From assembly GCF_024519435.1 (NCBI RefSeq), contig NZ_JALJRZ010000005.1, forward strand, positions 186,001 to 250,000: DNA of 64,000 nucleotides. Reading direction: 5' to 3'. Shown here piece by piece: positions 49,947 through 64,000 of the stretch (position 1 is its first letter; each line of letters starts with the position of its first letter). Origin of the DNA: Terrabacter sp. Ter38. GTDB lineage: Bacteria > Actinomycetota > Actinomycetes > Actinomycetales > Dermatophilaceae. The translations under genes were made by a program, and so were the position numbers. The notes under the pieces are model-generated. The model saw only the letters and a list, made by a program, of their open reading frames with translations. It ran no database searches and was not told where the DNA came from.

Positions 49947-52900
49947 TTGGCTGCCTCGCGTACTGCGACGAACATGTCCACCGCACAGACCCCTTCGGGG
50001 CGTCTGTCCTTCGCGAAGATTCGCGAACCACTCGAGGTCCCCGACCTCCTGGCGCTTCAGACGGAGAGCTTCGACTGGCTGCTCGGCAACGAGCGCTGGC
50101 AGGCTCGCGTCGCCGCGGCCAAGGCCGAGGGACGCACCGACGTCCCGGACCGGTCCGGGCTCGAGGAGATCTTCGAGGAGATCTCCCCGATCGAGGACTT
50201 CAGCGGCTCGATGTCGCTGTCGTTCCGCGACCACCGCTTCGAGGAGACCCGCAAGACGATCGAGTCGTGCAAGGAGCGCGACCAGACGTACGACGCACCG
50301 CTCTTCGTCACCGCCGAGTTCATGAACGCCCAGACGGGTGAGATCAAGAGCCAGACGGTCTTCATGGGCGACTTCCCGCTCATGACCGAGCGCGGCACCT
50401 TCATCATCAACGGCACCGAGCGTGTCGTCGTCTCGCAGCTCGTCCGCAGCCCGGGCGTCTACTTCGAGCGCACGCCGGACAAGACGTCCGACAAGGACAT
50501 CTACACGGCCAAGATCATCCCGAGCCGCGGTGCCTGGCTCGAGTTCGAGATCGACAAGCGCGACATGGTCGGCGTCCGCGTCGACCGCAAGCGCAAGCAG
50601 TCGGTCACCGTCCTCCTCAAGGCCCTCGGCTGGACCGAGGCCCAGATCCTCGAGGAGTTCGGCGAGTTCGAGTCGATGCGCCTCACCCTGGAGAAGGACC
50701 ACACCCAGGGCCAGGACGACGCGCTGCTCGACATCTACCGCAAGCTGCGCCCGGGCGAGCCGCCGACGAAGGAGGCCGCGCAGACCCTGCTCGACAACCT
50801 CTACTTCAACGGCAAGCGCTACGACCTCGCCAAGGTCGGCCGCTACAAGGTGAACAAGAAGCTCGGTCTCGACGCCTCGATCAACGACTCGACCCTGTCG
50901 ATCGACGACATCGTCAAGACGATCAAGTTCATCGTCACGCTCCACGACGGCCAGGACTCGATGAAGGGCGTCAAGAACGCCGAGGAGATCGACGTCCGCG
51001 TCGAGGTCGACGACATCGACCACTTCGGCAACCGTCGCCTGCGCTCGGTCGGCGAGCTCATCCAGAACCAGGTCCGCACCGGCCTGTCGCGCATGGAGCG
51101 AGTCGTCCGCGAGCGCATGACGACGCAGGACGTCGAGGCGATCACCCCGCAGACCCTGATCAACATCCGCCCCGTGGTGGCGTCGATCAAGGAGTTCTTC
51201 GGCACGTCGCAGCTCTCGCAGTTCATGGACCAGAACAACCCGCTCGCGGGTCTGACGCACAAGCGTCGCCTGTCCGCGCTCGGCCCGGGTGGTATCTCCC
51301 GTGACCGCGCTCAGATGGAGGTCCGTGACGTCCACCCGTCGCACTACGGCCGCATGTGCCCGATCGAGACTCCGGAAGGCCCGAACATCGGCCTCATCGG
51401 CTCGCTCGCGTCCTACGGTCGCATCAACGCGTTCGGTTTCATCGAGACGCCGTACCGCAAGGTCACCGGCGGTCACGTGACCGACGACGTCGACTACCTG
51501 TCCGCCGACGAGGAGGACCGCTACGTCGTCGCCCAGGCCAACGCGCCGCTCGACAAGCAGAACAACTTCACCGAGGACCGCGTGCTCGTGCGCACCAAGG
51601 GTGGAGAGGTCGAGCTCGTCCCCGGCGACGAGGTCGACTACATGGACGTCTCGCCGCGCCAGATGGTCTCGGCCGCGACCGCGATGATCCCCTTCCTCGA
51701 GCACGACGACGCCAACCGTGCCCTCATGGGCGCCAACATGCAGCGTCAGGCCGTCCCGCTCGTCAAGAGCGAGGCGCCCATCGTCGGCACCGGCATGGAG
51801 TTCCGCGCCGCCCTCGACTCGGGCGACGTCGTCCGTGCCGAGAAGGCCGGTGTCGTCCAGGAGGTGTCGGCTGACCTCGTCACCGTCGCCAACGACGACG
51901 GCACGTACCAGACGTACCGCATCGCCAAGTTCGCGCGCTCCAACCAGGGCACGAGCTACAACCAGGTCGTCGTCGTCAACGAGGGCGACCGTCTCGAGGC
52001 CGGTGGCGTCATCGCCGACGGTCCCGCGACCGAGGGTGGCGAGATGGCACTCGGGCGCAACCTGCTCGTGGCGTTCATGTCGTGGGAGGGCCACAACTAC
52101 GAGGACGCGATCATCCTCAGCCAGCGTCTGGTCCAGGACGACGTCCTCTCCTCGATCCACATCGAGGAGCACGAGGTCGACGCCCGCGACACGAAGCTCG
52201 GCCCCGAGGAGATCACCCGGGACATCCCGAACGTCTCCGAGGAGGTTCTCGCCGACCTCGACGAGCGCGGCATCATCCGCGTCGGCGCCGAGGTCCGCGA
52301 CGGCGACCTGCTCGTCGGCAAGGTCACGCCCAAGGGCGAGACCGAGCTGACGCCGGAGGAGCGCCTGCTGCGCGCCATCTTCGGTGAGAAGGCCCGCGAG
52401 GTCCGCGACACCTCGCTCAAGGTGCCCCACGGCGAGACCGGCACGGTCATCGGCGTCAAGGAGTTCCGTGCCGACCTGGGCGACGACCTGCCGCCCGGCG
52501 TCAACCAGCTCGTCCGCGTCTACGTGGCCAACAAGCGCAAGATCACCGATGGTGACAAGCTCGCCGGCCGCCACGGCAACAAGGGTGTCATCTCCAAGAT
52601 CCTCCCGGTCGAGGACATGCCCTTCCTCGAGGACGGCACGCCGGTCGACGTCGTGCTCAACCCGCACGGTGTTCCCCGTCGTATGAACCTCGGCCAGATC
52701 CTCGAGCTGCACCTCGGCTGGGCCGCCTCGCGCGGTTGGAAGATCGAGGGCAACCCGGAGTGGGCCAAGGAGATCGCGCCCGACGCGCACGAGGCCCCTG
52801 CGGGCACGCGCGTGGCGACGCCGGTCTTCGACGGTGCCTCCGAGGACGTCGTCACGGGTCTGCTCGACTCGACGCTCAAGACGCGCGACGGGGTTCGCCT

Positions 52901-53429
52901 CATCGACGCCTCGGGCAAGACGCGCCTCTTCGACGGCCGCTCCGGCGAGCCGTTCCCGGAGCCCGTCGCCGTCGGCTACATGTACATCCTCAAGCTCCAC
53001 CACCTCGTCGACGACAAGATCCACGCTCGTTCGACCGGTCCGTACTCCATGATCACCCAGCAGCCGCTCGGCGGTAAGGCCCAGTTCGGTGGCCAGCGCT
53101 TCGGTGAGATGGAGGTCTGGGCCCTCGAGGCGTACGGCGCCGCCTACACGCTCCAGGAGCTGCTGACGATCAAGTCGGACGACGTTCCCGGCCGCGTGAA
53201 GGTCTACGAGGCCATCGTCAAGGGCGAGAACATCCCCGACTCGGGCATCCCGGAGTCGTTCAAGGTCCTCCTCAAGGAGATGCAGTCCCTGTGTCTCAAC
53301 GTCGAGGTCCTGAGCAGCGACGGCACGACGATCGAGATGAAGGAGTCCGACGAAGAGGTCTTCCGCGCGGCGGAGGAGCTCGGCATCGACCTGAGCCGGC
53401 GTGAGCCGTCCAGCGTCGAAGAGGTCTGA
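49947..53429 (+). CDS. rpoB: DNA-directed RNA polymerase subunit beta
   Basis: The 1160-residue subunit starts at TTG 49947, preceded by GAAGGA, and begins [20 protein letters not shown] as in other actinobacteria; a GTG at 49932 is in frame. The rifampicin region (about residues 420-450) reads [20 protein letters not shown] then RLSALGPGG, with the Asp, His and Ser at the classical resistance positions unchanged. [13 protein letters not shown] and [20 protein letters not shown] are the catalytic landmarks. It is followed by rpoC after 121 bases. Confidence 0.99.
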   Translation: MAASRTATNMSTAQTPSGRLSFAKIREPLEVPDLLALQTESFDWLLGNERWQARVAAAKAEGRTDVPDRSGLEEIFEEISPIEDFSGSMSLSFRDHRFEETRKTIESCKERDQTYDAPLFVTAEFMNAQTGEIKSQTVFMGDFPLMTERGTFIINGTERVVVSQLVRSPGVYFERTPDKTSDKDIYTAKIIPSRGAWLEFEIDKRDMVGVRVDRKRKQSVTVLLKALGWTEAQILEEFGEFESMRLTLEKDHTQGQDDALLDIYRKLRPGEPPTKEAAQTLLDNLYFNGKRYDLAKVGRYKVNKKLGLDASINDSTLSIDDIVKTIKFIVTLHDGQDSMKGVKNAEEIDVRVEVDDIDHFGNRRLRSVGELIQNQVRTGLSRMERVVRERMTTQDVEAITPQTLINIRPVVASIKEFFGTSQLSQFMDQNNPLAGLTHKRRLSALGPGGISRDRAQMEVRDVHPSHYGRMCPIETPEGPNIGLIGSLASYGRINAFGFIETPYRKVTGGHVTDDVDYLSADEEDRYVVAQANAPLDKQNNFTEDRVLVRTKGGEVELVPGDEVDYMDVSPRQMVSAATAMIPFLEHDDANRALMGANMQRQAVPLVKSEAPIVGTGMEFRAALDSGDVVRAEKAGVVQEVSADLVTVANDDGTYQTYRIAKFARSNQGTSYNQVVVVNEGDRLEAGGVIADGPATEGGEMALGRNLLVAFMSWEGHNYEDAIILSQRLVQDDVLSSIHIEEHEVDARDTKLGPEEITRDIPNVSEEVLADLDERGIIRVGAEVRDGDLLVGKVTPKGETELTPEERLLRAIFGEKAREVRDTSLKVPHGETGTVIGVKEFRADLGDDLPPGVNQLVRVYVANKRKITDGDKLAGRHGNKGVISKILPVEDMPFLEDGTPVDVVLNPHGVPRRMNLGQILELHLGWAASRGWKIEGNPEWAKEIAPDAHEAPAGTRVATPVFDGASEDVVTGLLDSTLKTRDGVRLIDASGKTRLFDGRSGEPFPEPVAVGYMYILKLHHLVDDKIHARSTGPYSMITQQPLGGKAQFGGQRFGEMEVWALEAYGAAYTLQELLTIKSDDVPGRVKVYEAIVKGENIPDSGIPESFKVLLKEMQSLCLNVEVLSSDGTTIEMKESDEEVFRAAEELGIDLSRREPSSVEEV

Positions 53430-53453
53430 GAAGGCCCCCTAACGACTAGCGGT

Positions 53454-53487
53454 GCGTATGCCGCTGGGCCCGCTCAGCGGCATACGC
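53454..53487 (+). other. hairpin between rpoB and rpoC
   Basis: GCGTATGCCGCTG and CAGCGGCATACGC form a perfect 13-base-pair stem with an 8-base loop. Both arms contain the GTATGCCG word and the 5' part reads GTATGCCGCTGGGCC. There is no U tract, so a processing site or partial terminator that tunes rpoC is more likely than full termination. Confidence 0.75.
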
Positions 53488-53550
53488 CCCCTGGTCAACG
53501 AACACCACTCAGACCAAAGACTTAACGAGAGTTACGAGAGAAGGAACCAC

Positions 53551-57447
<3,897 letters not shown>

Positions 57448-57499
57448 CCGGTCCCGTCCGCCGCGCCGGCGGCGGACGACGACCACCACGTATGCCGCT

Positions 57500-57529
57500 G
57501 GGCCGGCTCCCCGACCGGGGAGCCGGCCC
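57500..57529 (+). terminator. rpoBC terminator
   Basis: GGGCCGGCTCCCC and GGGGAGCCGGCCC form a perfect 13-base-pair stem with a 4-base loop. It is immediately preceded by GTATGCCGCT, giving GTATGCCGCTGGGCC from 57490. No U tract follows. Confidence 0.88.
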
Positions 57530-57652
57530 TCGGCGTTCCGGGACCGCCACCTGGTTTCAGCGCGCTGGAGACGGATATGTCGGACTAGTCTCTCGGGCGA
57601 GGTGAGAGTCGGCGGCGCCAGGGCCGGCCGGCGACACCCTCGGGAGGTCGTC

Positions 57653-59209
57653 ATGTTCGGTGCTCCTCGTTCGCTCAAGGTCGTCCGCGGCTCCGCCGGC
57701 GCGCCTCGAGCGGTCCGCTGGCCGTTCCTCGTCGCGGTGGTCACGCTCGCCGTGGCGGCGCCCGTGGCGACGGCTCCACCGGGTTCCGGCGCCACCGTCT
57801 ACTCCTCGCGCGACGCCGCCCTGCGCCGCGAGGTGGGCCGGCTCATGACCGACCCGAGCGTGACGGCCTCGACGGCACACGTCGGAGTCGTCGTGGCCGA
57901 CGCCTCCACGCGCACTCCGGTCTACGTCCGCTACGCCAACACCCCGCTCGCCCCGGCATCGACGCAGAAGACGTTCACGGCCGCCGCTGCGATGTACACC
58001 CTCGGCAGCGCGTACCGGTGGCGCACCGACGTCTACGCCCCGTCGGCGCCGAACGGGGGAGTGGTCTCACGGCTCTACCTCAAGGGCACCGGCGACCCGA
58101 CGCTGCTCGAGCGCGACCTGACGTCGCTGGCGAGCGCCCTGCGGGCCAAGGGGGTCACGCGGGTCACGGGTGACGTCGTCGGTGACGCGTCCGCCTTCGA
58201 CGAGGTGCGCTACAACCCCTCCTGGTCGACGTCGTACGCGTCGAGCTACTACGCCGCGCAGGTGTCGGCCCTGACGCTGGCACCCGACACCGACTACGAC
58301 GCGGGCACCGTCATCGTCACCGCGACGCCCGCCACGAGCACCGCGAGCGCGCCACGGCTCACCGTGACGCCGCCCTCCGCCGCCTCGCACGTGCGTCTGG
58401 TCAACCGGGCGCGCACCTCCGCCACCGGGTCCACGACCACGATCTCGGTGGCCCGGGCGGCCGGCACCAACACGCTGACGGTCACCGGCCAGGTGCCGCT
58501 CACGTCGTCGGCTGCCAAGAAGTGGGTGACGGTCGACGACCCCGCCCTCATGACCGCGCGAGCCCTGCGCGCGCGGCTCGTCGCCGCGGGGATCCAGGTC
58601 GACGGGACCGTCGTGCGCGGCAGGACGCCGGCCGGTCACTCGCTGCTGGCACGGCACACGTCGATGACCCTGGGGCAGCTGCTCGTGCCGTTCCTCAAGC
58701 TGAGCAACAACGGCCACGCCGAGGCCATCACGAAGACCCTCGGGGCGCGGTCGGGGCGGCCTGGCAGCTGGGCCGACGGCACGAAGGCGCTGCGCGACTA
58801 CGCGGCTCGCATCGGGATCCCCACCGCGGGGCTGCGGTTCGTCGACGGCTCGGGACTCGCCCGCGCAGACCGCCTGACCCCCAACCAGCTCGCGACCCTC
58901 CTCGACAAGGTCCAGCGCACGTCGTGGTGGCCCACCTTCCGTGCCGCGCTGCCGGTCGCCGGGACCGACCCGGTCCGGTGGACCGGCGGGACCCTGGCCA
59001 GCCGCATGCGGGGCACCGCCGCGGCGGGCAACCTGCGCGCCAAGAACGGGAGCCTGACCGGCGTGACGTCGCTCGCGGGCTACGTCACGGGCGCGGACGG
59101 CCGCCGCTACGTCTTCGTCATGATGGGTAACTACTCCGCCACCTCGCCGCGGCCGGTCGAGGACCGTCTCGGCGTGCTGCTCGCGCGCTGGCGGATGACC
59201 AACCGTTGA
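57653..59209 (+). CDS. dacB: D-alanyl-D-alanine carboxypeptidase/endopeptidase (PBP4, S13 family)
   Basis: The 518-residue exported enzyme starts at ATG 57653 after GGGAGG. A signal sequence (WPFLVAVVTLAVAAPVATA) precedes the mature protein. The penicillin-binding motifs are in order: SxxK as Ser103-Thr-Gln-Lys106 in APASTQKTFTAAAAMYTLG, SxN in FLKLSNNGHAEAI, and a KTG-type motif as AKNGSLTG. A large insert between the first two motifs is typical of the S13 family. It trims D-Ala from, and may cleave cross-links in, peptidoglycan. A beta-lactam would be its inhibitor. Confidence 0.93.
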   Translation: MFGAPRSLKVVRGSAGAPRAVRWPFLVAVVTLAVAAPVATAPPGSGATVYSSRDAALRREVGRLMTDPSVTASTAHVGVVVADASTRTPVYVRYANTPLAPASTQKTFTAAAAMYTLGSAYRWRTDVYAPSAPNGGVVSRLYLKGTGDPTLLERDLTSLASALRAKGVTRVTGDVVGDASAFDEVRYNPSWSTSYASSYYAAQVSALTLAPDTDYDAGTVIVTATPATSTASAPRLTVTPPSAASHVRLVNRARTSATGSTTTISVARAAGTNTLTVTGQVPLTSSAAKKWVTVDDPALMTARALRARLVAAGIQVDGTVVRGRTPAGHSLLARHTSMTLGQLLVPFLKLSNNGHAEAITKTLGARSGRPGSWADGTKALRDYAARIGIPTAGLRFVDGSGLARADRLTPNQLATLLDKVQRTSWWPTFRAALPVAGTDPVRWTGGTLASRMRGTAAAGNLRAKNGSLTGVTSLAGYVTGADGRRYVFVMMGNYSATSPRPVEDRLGVLLARWRMTNR

Positions 59210-59243
59210 GCCGCGAGACCCGCTGCCTCGGTAGGGTGGTCGC

Positions 59244-59873
59244 ATGACCGAGCCCACGGCCGACGTGCCGAACGCGCCCGAGCCCGCCGAACGTGCCGCG
59301 ACCGAGCCCATCACCGACACGCCTGGTGTCGAGTCCGCCTCGGCGCCCGTTGCCGGGCCGGCGGGCCGTCGCACGGATGAGACCGGCGGCGGTCCCGCAC
59401 CGACCATCATCGTGCTCACCGAGGAGGCGCTCAAGCCGGTCGACGTCGACAAGATCCTCGGGCTGCACGAGGACGACGCGCCGACGTACCGGGTCCTCGT
59501 CCCTGCCGACACGGAGCGCAACCTGCTCAGCTCCTTCCTCAACCACCTCAGCCTCTTCGAGATGCGCGAGGCGCTCGAGTCGCTGCGCCCGGTCGACCGG
59601 AGCGAGGCCCACACGGACGCCGACACCGCGCTCTCGAGGTCGCTGGCCGAGTTCGGGGGCCACGACGTCGTCGCGACCGGCGAGATCACCGCCGACGACC
59701 CCATGCCGACGCTCGTCGAGGAGGTGGCCCGCCTCGACGCCCTCGAGGTCGTCGTCGTCACCGAGCCGCACGCCGTCGAGGACACCTTCCACACCGACTG
59801 GGCCTCCCGGGCCCGGGAGACGCTCGGCGTGCCCGTGCTGCACATGTACGCCGGTGACTGGCGTCTGGGCTGA
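59244..59873 (+). CDS. uncharacterised protein with possible USP-like fold
   Basis: The 209-residue protein has a 50-residue disordered Pro/Glu/Thr-rich start. An alpha/beta region follows: TIIVLTEEALKPVDVDKILG, YRVLVPADTERNLLSSFLNH, and VARLDALEVVVVTEPHAVED ending VLHMYAGDWRLG. The alternation of strands and helices resembles the universal-stress-protein fold, but no ATP-binding GxxGxxxxG motif is visible. Function is not assigned. It lies between the carboxypeptidase gene and the rpsL promoter. Confidence 0.7.
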   Translation: MTEPTADVPNAPEPAERAATEPITDTPGVESASAPVAGPAGRRTDETGGGPAPTIIVLTEEALKPVDVDKILGLHEDDAPTYRVLVPADTERNLLSSFLNHLSLFEMREALESLRPVDRSEAHTDADTALSRSLAEFGGHDVVATGEITADDPMPTLVEEVARLDALEVVVVTEPHAVEDTFHTDWASRARETLGVPVLHMYAGDWRLG

Positions 59874-60256
59874 CCGGTCGCGTCGGTGCCGTGGCGGGGT
59901 ACGCGCCGGACGGCATACCGCATCGGACCCGCGGGGGCCGGTCTCACCGATTTGGTCGGCGTGCCGCACCCCGGTACGCTTGAACACTGTGTCTGAGGCA
60001 CGCACTCAGGCATGCGCGATGACGGCCACGGTGCCCTGTCCGCCCGCTCACCGCGGGACGTGACATCACTGCGGTCCAGAGCACACCTTTCGCCGGGCAA
60101 CCCTTCCCACCGACGGCCTCCCGGCCGTCGCCGAGCAGGGGAGTGCAGGGGGAAGTACCGGTTCCGACACGCCCGACCTCGGGGGTCGAGGGCCGAACAG
60201 TCAAGGAGTTGCCCGCCAGGGCGACTGACCACGAGCAACGTTATGGAGTAACCAGG
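59874..60256 (+). other. 383-base spacer and rpsL leader
   Basis: It contains one GTATGCCG word (59911-59918 as CGGCATAC), the rpsL promoter, and a leader of about 270 bases from near 59987. The leader holds several short GC-rich inverted repeats, such as CGACGGCCTCC near 60111, but no clear intrinsic terminator. No gene is supported here. Confidence 0.5.
59952..59980 (+). promoter_or_regulatory. rpsL-rpsG-fusA-tuf promoter
   Basis: TTGGTC (59952-59957) and TACGCT (59975-59980) are spaced by 17 bases. The -35 lies in CGATTTGGTC, identical to the rplJ promoter. Confidence 0.7.
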
Positions 60257-60631
60257 TTGCCTACCATCAACCAGCTGGTCCGCAAGGGCCGCCAGGACAA
60301 GGCCAGCAAGGCCAAGACCCCGGCGCTCAAGGGTTCGCCCCAGCGCCGCGGTGTGTGCACCCGCGTGTACACCACCACCCCCAAGAAGCCGAACTCTGCC
60401 CTCCGCAAGGTCGCCCGTGTGCGCCTCAGCTCGGGCATCGAGGTCACGGCCTACATCCCCGGCGTCGGCCACAACCTGCAGGAGCACTCGATCGTGCTCG
60501 TGCGTGGTGGTCGTGTGAAGGACCTCCCGGGTGTGCGTTACAAGATCGTCCGCGGCACGCTCGACACCCAGGGTGTCAAGAACCGCAAGCAGGCTCGTAG
60601 CCGTTACGGCGCGAAGAAGGAGAAGAGCTGA
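60257..60631 (+). CDS. rpsL: 30S ribosomal protein S12
   Basis: The 124-residue protein starts at TTG 60257 ([14 protein letters not shown] once initiated), with GGAG eight bases upstream; no ATG or GTG fits the conserved start. [18 protein letters not shown] and [20 protein letters not shown] are intact, so the lysines changed in streptomycin resistance (43 and 88) look wild type. It proofreads decoding at the A site. It overlaps rpsG by one base. Confidence 0.98.
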   Translation: MPTINQLVRKGRQDKASKAKTPALKGSPQRRGVCTRVYTTTPKKPNSALRKVARVRLSSGIEVTAYIPGVGHNLQEHSIVLVRGGRVKDLPGVRYKIVRGTLDTQGVKNRKQARSRYGAKKEKS

Positions 60632-61101
60632 TGCCTCGTAAGGGACCCGCTCCGAAGCGCCCGCTCGTCGTCGACCCGGTCTACCAGAGCCCGCTCGTCA
60701 CGCAGCTCGTCAACAAGATCCTCCTCGACGGCAAGAAGTCGATCGCCGAGATGATCGTCTACGGCGCCCTCGAGGGTGCTCGCCAGAAGACCGGCACCGA
60801 CCCCGTCGCCACGCTCAAGCGCGCGCTCGACAACGTCAAGCCGGCCATGGAGGTCAAGAGCCGTCGCGTCGGTGGCGCGACCTACCAGGTGCCGATCGAG
60901 GTCAAGCCGAACCGCTCGACCACGCTCGCCCTGCGCTGGCTCGTCGGCTACTCGCGGCAGCGTCGCGAGAAGACGATGACCGAGCGCCTCATGAACGAGA
61001 TCCTCGACGCGAGCAACGGCCTCGGTGCCGCTGTCAAGCGCCGCGAGGACACGCACAAGATGGCCGAGTCCAACAAGGCCTTCGCGCACTACCGCTGGTG
61101 A
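60631..61101 (+). CDS. rpsG: 30S ribosomal protein S7
   Basis: The 156-residue protein starts at ATG 60631 in a TGATG overlap with rps[21 protein letters not shown], then [20 protein letters not shown] and [20 protein letters not shown] are the family core. S7 nucleates assembly of the 30S head and is the regulator of the str operon in E. coli. fusA follows after 132 bases. Confidence 0.98.
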   Translation: MPRKGPAPKRPLVVDPVYQSPLVTQLVNKILLDGKKSIAEMIVYGALEGARQKTGTDPVATLKRALDNVKPAMEVKSRRVGGATYQVPIEVKPNRSTTLALRWLVGYSRQRREKTMTERLMNEILDASNGLGAAVKRREDTHKMAESNKAFAHYRW

Positions 61102-61115
61102 CCCAGCGGTCCGGT

Positions 61116-61149
61116 CGGTGTGCCGGGGAGCTCGCTCCACGGCACACCG
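61116..61149 (+). other. hairpin between rpsG and fusA
   Basis: CGGTGTGCCG and CGGCACACCG form a perfect 10-base-pair stem, with an inner GGAGC/GCTCC pairing. It lies 14 bases after the rpsG stop. It may be a partial terminator or a regulatory structure in the str operon. Confidence 0.6.
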
Positions 61150-61233
61150 CCGGGCACGCGCCCGCCCGTCGCACGACGCGGCCCACGGCGCCCACGATTT
61201 TCACTCCACGACGAATGAGACGAGAAACCTGAC

Positions 61234-63351
61234 GTGGCACTCGACGTCCTGACGGACCTCAACAAGGTCCGCAACATCGGCATCATGGCGCACATCGACG
61301 CTGGCAAGACCACGGTGACGGAGCGCATCCTCTTCTACACCGGTGTCAACCACAAGATCGGTGAGACCCACGACGGTGCGTCGACGACCGACTGGATGGA
61401 GCAGGAGAAGGAACGCGGCATCACGATCACGTCTGCCGCCGTGACCTCCTTCTGGGAGGGCACCCAGATCAACATCATCGACACCCCCGGACACGTGGAC
61501 TTCACGGTCGAGGTCGAGCGCTCGCTGCGCGTCCTCGACGGTGCCGTCGCCGTGTTCGACGGCAAGGAGGGTGTCGAGCCGCAGTCCGAGACGGTGTGGC
61601 GTCAGGCCGACAAGTACGACGTGCCGCGCATCTGCTTCGTCAACAAGATGGACAAGCTCGGCGCCGACTTCTACTTCACCGTGGCGACCATCAAGGACCG
61701 CCTCGGCGCGGAGCCGCTCGTCATGCAGCTGCCGATCGGTGCCGAGAACGACTTCCTCGGTGTCATCGACCTCGTCTACATGCGTGCCCTCGTGTGGCCC
61801 GGCGACGCCAAGGGCGACGTGACCATGGGTGCCAAGTACGAGATCGCCGAGATCCCGGCCGACCTCCAGGCGAAGGCCGAGGAGTACCGGATGGCCCTCG
61901 TCGAGCGCGTCGCCGAGTCCGACGACGAGCTCATGGAGAAGTACCTCGGTGGCGAGGAGCTCACCCCCGAGGAGCTCAAGGCCGGCATCCGCAAGCTGAC
62001 GGTCAACTCCGAGCTCTACCCGGTCTTCTGTGGCTCCGCGTTCAAGAACCGCGGCGTCCAGCCGATGCTCGACGCCGTCGTCGACTACCTCCCGTCGCCG
62101 CTCGACGTGCCGCCGATGATCGGCCACAAGCCGGGCGACGAGGCCGTCGAGCTGACCCGTGCGCCGTCCACCGAGGAGCCGTTCTCCGCGCTGGCGTTCA
62201 AGGTCGCGACGCACCCGTTCTTCGGCACGCTGACCTTCATCCGCGTCTACTCGGGCCACATCAGCTCGGGCACGAGCGTCATCAACTCGACGAAGGGCCG
62301 CAAGGAGCGCATCGGGAAGCTCTTCCAGATGCACGCCAACAAGGAGAACCCCGTCGAGGAGGCCCTCGCCGGCCACATCTACGCGGCCATCGGCCTCAAG
62401 GACACGACGACCGGCGACACGCTGTCGGACCTCAACGAGCAGATCGTGCTCGAGTCGATGACCTTCCCGGACCCCGTGATCCAGGTCGCCATCGAGCCCA
62501 AGACCAAGGGCGACCAGGAGAAGCTCGGTACGGCCATCCAGAAGCTCTCGGCCGAGGACCCGACCTTCCAGGTCCACCACGACGAGGACACCGGCCAGAC
62601 GATCATCGCCGGCATGGGCGAGCTGCACCTCGACATCCTCGTCGACCGCATGAAGCGCGAGTTCAAGGTCGAGGCCAACGTCGGCAAGCCGCAGGTGGCC
62701 TACCGCGAGACGATCCGCCGCGCCGTGCTCAAGTACGACTACACGCACAAGAAGCAGACCGGTGGCTCGGGCCAGTTCGCCAAGGTCCAGGTCAGCTTCG
62801 AGCCCCTGGGCGAGACCGAGGACGGCTCGATGTACGAGTTCGTCAACGGTGTCACCGGTGGTCGCGTCCCGCGTGAGTACATCCCGTCGGTCGACGCCGG
62901 CATCCAGGACGCCATGCAGTACGGCGTGCTCGCCGGGTACCCCCTCGTGGGCATCAAGGCGACCCTGAACGACGGCGCCTACCACGACGTCGACTCCTCG
63001 GAGATGGCGTTCAAGATCGCCGGCTCGATGGTCCTCAAGGAGGCCATCAGGCAGGCGGACCCCGTCCTGCTCGAGCCGATGATGGCCGTCGAGGTCCGGA
63101 CGCCCGAGGACTACATGGGCGACGTCATCGGTGACATCAACTCCCGCCGTGGCCAGATCCAGGGCATGGAGGACATCAGCGGCGCCAAGGTCGTCAAGGG
63201 CCTCGTCCCGCTGTCCGAGATGTTCGGCTACGTCGGCGACCTGCGCTCCAAGACGCAGGGTCGCGCGAGCTTCTCCATGGAGTTCGACTCCTACGCAGAG
63301 GTCCCCAAGGCCGTTGCCGAGGAGATCATCAAGAAGACCCGCGGGGAGTGA
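61234..63351 (+). CDS. fusA: elongation factor G
   Basis: The 705-residue GTPase drives translocation. It starts at GTG 61234. G1 is [20 protein letters not shown], the switch region is [13 protein letters not shown]3 is [10 protein letters not shown] and G4 is [11 protein letters not shown]. Domains II to V follow, ending [19 protein letters not shown]. It works on ribosomes through the L7/L12 stalk encoded at 30270. It has full family length with no truncation. Confidence 0.98.
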   Translation: MALDVLTDLNKVRNIGIMAHIDAGKTTVTERILFYTGVNHKIGETHDGASTTDWMEQEKERGITITSAAVTSFWEGTQINIIDTPGHVDFTVEVERSLRVLDGAVAVFDGKEGVEPQSETVWRQADKYDVPRICFVNKMDKLGADFYFTVATIKDRLGAEPLVMQLPIGAENDFLGVIDLVYMRALVWPGDAKGDVTMGAKYEIAEIPADLQAKAEEYRMALVERVAESDDELMEKYLGGEELTPEELKAGIRKLTVNSELYPVFCGSAFKNRGVQPMLDAVVDYLPSPLDVPPMIGHKPGDEAVELTRAPSTEEPFSALAFKVATHPFFGTLTFIRVYSGHISSGTSVINSTKGRKERIGKLFQMHANKENPVEEALAGHIYAAIGLKDTTTGDTLSDLNEQIVLESMTFPDPVIQVAIEPKTKGDQEKLGTAIQKLSAEDPTFQVHHDEDTGQTIIAGMGELHLDILVDRMKREFKVEANVGKPQVAYRETIRRAVLKYDYTHKKQTGGSGQFAKVQVSFEPLGETEDGSMYEFVNGVTGGRVPREYIPSVDAGIQDAMQYGVLAGYPLVGIKATLNDGAYHDVDSSEMAFKIAGSMVLKEAIRQADPVLLEPMMAVEVRTPEDYMGDVIGDINSRRGQIQGMEDISGAKVVKGLVPLSEMFGYVGDLRSKTQGRASFSMEFDSYAEVPKAVAEEIIKKTRGE

Positions 63352-63455
63352 CTGCGGGACATCCCGTAGTCTCTTCCATCGGAAACCACCCCAACAGCGC
63401 CACGTCCTGCCCTGGTCGTACGGCGTAACACGAGATAGTCCTGAGGAGGACCACA

Positions 63456-64000
63456 GTGGCGAAGGCAAAGTTCGAGCGGACCAAGCCGCACGTCAACATC
63501 GGCACCATCGGTCACATTGACCACGGCAAGACGACGCTGACGGCTGCGATTTCCAAGGTTCTGCACGACAAGTACCCCGACCTGAACCCCCAGTTCGCGT
63601 TCGAGGACATCGACAAGGCTCCCGAGGAGCGCCAGCGCGGTATCACGATCTCGATCGCGCACATCGAGTACCAGACGGAGGGTCGTCACTACGCCCACGT
63701 CGACTGCCCGGGCCACGCTGACTACGTGAAGAACATGATCACGGGTGCGGCTCAGATGGACGGCGCGATCCTCGTGGTCGCCGCCACCGACGGCCCCATG
63801 CCGCAGACGAAGGAGCACGTCCTCCTGGCCCGCCAGGTCGGCGTCCCCTACATCGTCGTGGCGCTCAACAAGGCCGACATGGTCGACGACGAGGAGATCC
63901 TCGAGCTCGTCGAGATGGAGGTCCGTGAGCTCCTGTCGCAGTACGAGTTCCCGGGCGACGACCTCCCGGTCGTGCAGGTCTCGGCGCTCAAGGCGCTCGA
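63456..64000 (+). CDS. tuf: elongation factor Tu (5' part, cut by window end)
   Basis: The first 181 codons of EF-Tu are present and the gene runs off the window. The GTG at 63456 has a strong TGAGGAGGA eight bases upstream. [21 protein letters not shown]1 [30 protein letters not shown]3 [20 protein letters not shown] and G4 NKADMVDD are intact. EF-Tu delivers aminoacyl-tRNA to the ribosome. The spacer of 104 bases after fusA holds no clear hairpin. Confidence 0.98.
   Translation, partial: MAKAKFERTKPHVNIGTIGHIDHGKTTLTAAISKVLHDKYPDLNPQFAFEDIDKAPEERQRGITISIAHIEYQTEGRHYAHVDCPGHADYVKNMITGAAQMDGAILVVAATDGPMPQTKEHVLLARQVGVPYIVVALNKADMVDDEEILELVEMEVRELLSQYEFPGDDLPVVQVSALKAL

Noticed and set aside
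49799-50341. A 180-codon frame overlapping the rpoB start
   Set aside because: It begins at the predicted rpoB start site and runs out of frame into rpoB. The composition is that of a shadow frame.

Overview
The window is very GC-rich (roughly 70%) chromosomal DNA from a high-GC Gram-positive bacterium. Clues to this are the GTG and TTG starts, a BldC-type regulator, a HadA/HadB dehydratase pair, a complete MCE lipid-transport operon, DUF5709 and DUF3152 proteins, and the arrangement tRNA-Trp, secE, nusG, rplK, rplA, then rplJ, rplL, then rpoB, rpoC, then rpsL, rpsG, fusA, tuf. My inference is Actinomycetota, order Micrococcales, probably Intrasporangiaceae or a relative. No rRNA genes, insertion sequences, prophage genes or CRISPR arrays were seen.

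Layout. (1) 1-10 kb holds small regulator and target modules: a TetR gene divergent from an FMN reductase, an OhrR-like gene divergent from a 64-residue protein, an alditol-oxidase-like flavoenzyme, a MarR gene, a BldC-like gene, a YihS/mannose-isomerase-like enzyme, and a MarR gene divergent from the fused B12 mutase IcmF. Three of the divergent pairs share a clear palindromic operator. (2) 10-16 kb holds a BtuF-like protein flanked by short repeats, then a JmjC/cupin oxygenase translationally coupled to a 90-residue acidic peptide made of three near-identical 23-residue repeats. A DUF2945 protein, a metallo-beta-lactamase-fold protein, a coiled-coil protein and an AI-2E-type permease follow. 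(3) 16-30.7 kb holds tRNA-Thr, tRNA-Met, rpmG, hadA, hadB, murB, a lipoprotein, adenosine deaminase, an aspartate aminotransferase coupled to a DUF5709 gene, tRNA-Trp, secE-nusG, rplK-rplA, a gamma-glutamyltransferase, a DUF3152 protein and rplJ-rplL. (4) 30.9-35.1 kb holds a glyoxylate aminotransferase coupled to a GlcD-like oxidase, plus two uncharacterised proteins. (5) 35.3-46.6 kb is an MCE operon: ATPase, two permeases, MceA to MceF and two Mce-associated membrane proteins, nearly all with overlapping stop and start codons. (6) 46.8-49.4 kb holds the two-gene agmatine-to-putrescine pathway and a DUF4282 membrane protein. (7) 49.9 kb to the end holds rpoB, rpoC, a D-Ala-D-Ala carboxypeptidase, an uncharacterised protein, rpsL, rpsG, fusA and the first 545 bases of tuf.

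Three points stand out. The repeat peptide with its coupled JmjC oxygenase looks like a modifying enzyme with its substrate and is my best candidate for an undescribed system. An 8-base word, GTATGCCG, occurs 34 times by my hand count where about two are expected from base composition; it favours spacers and often sits at terminators or uses rare codons. The ribosomal-protein and tRNA/rpmG promoters share a CGATTT-containing -35 region.
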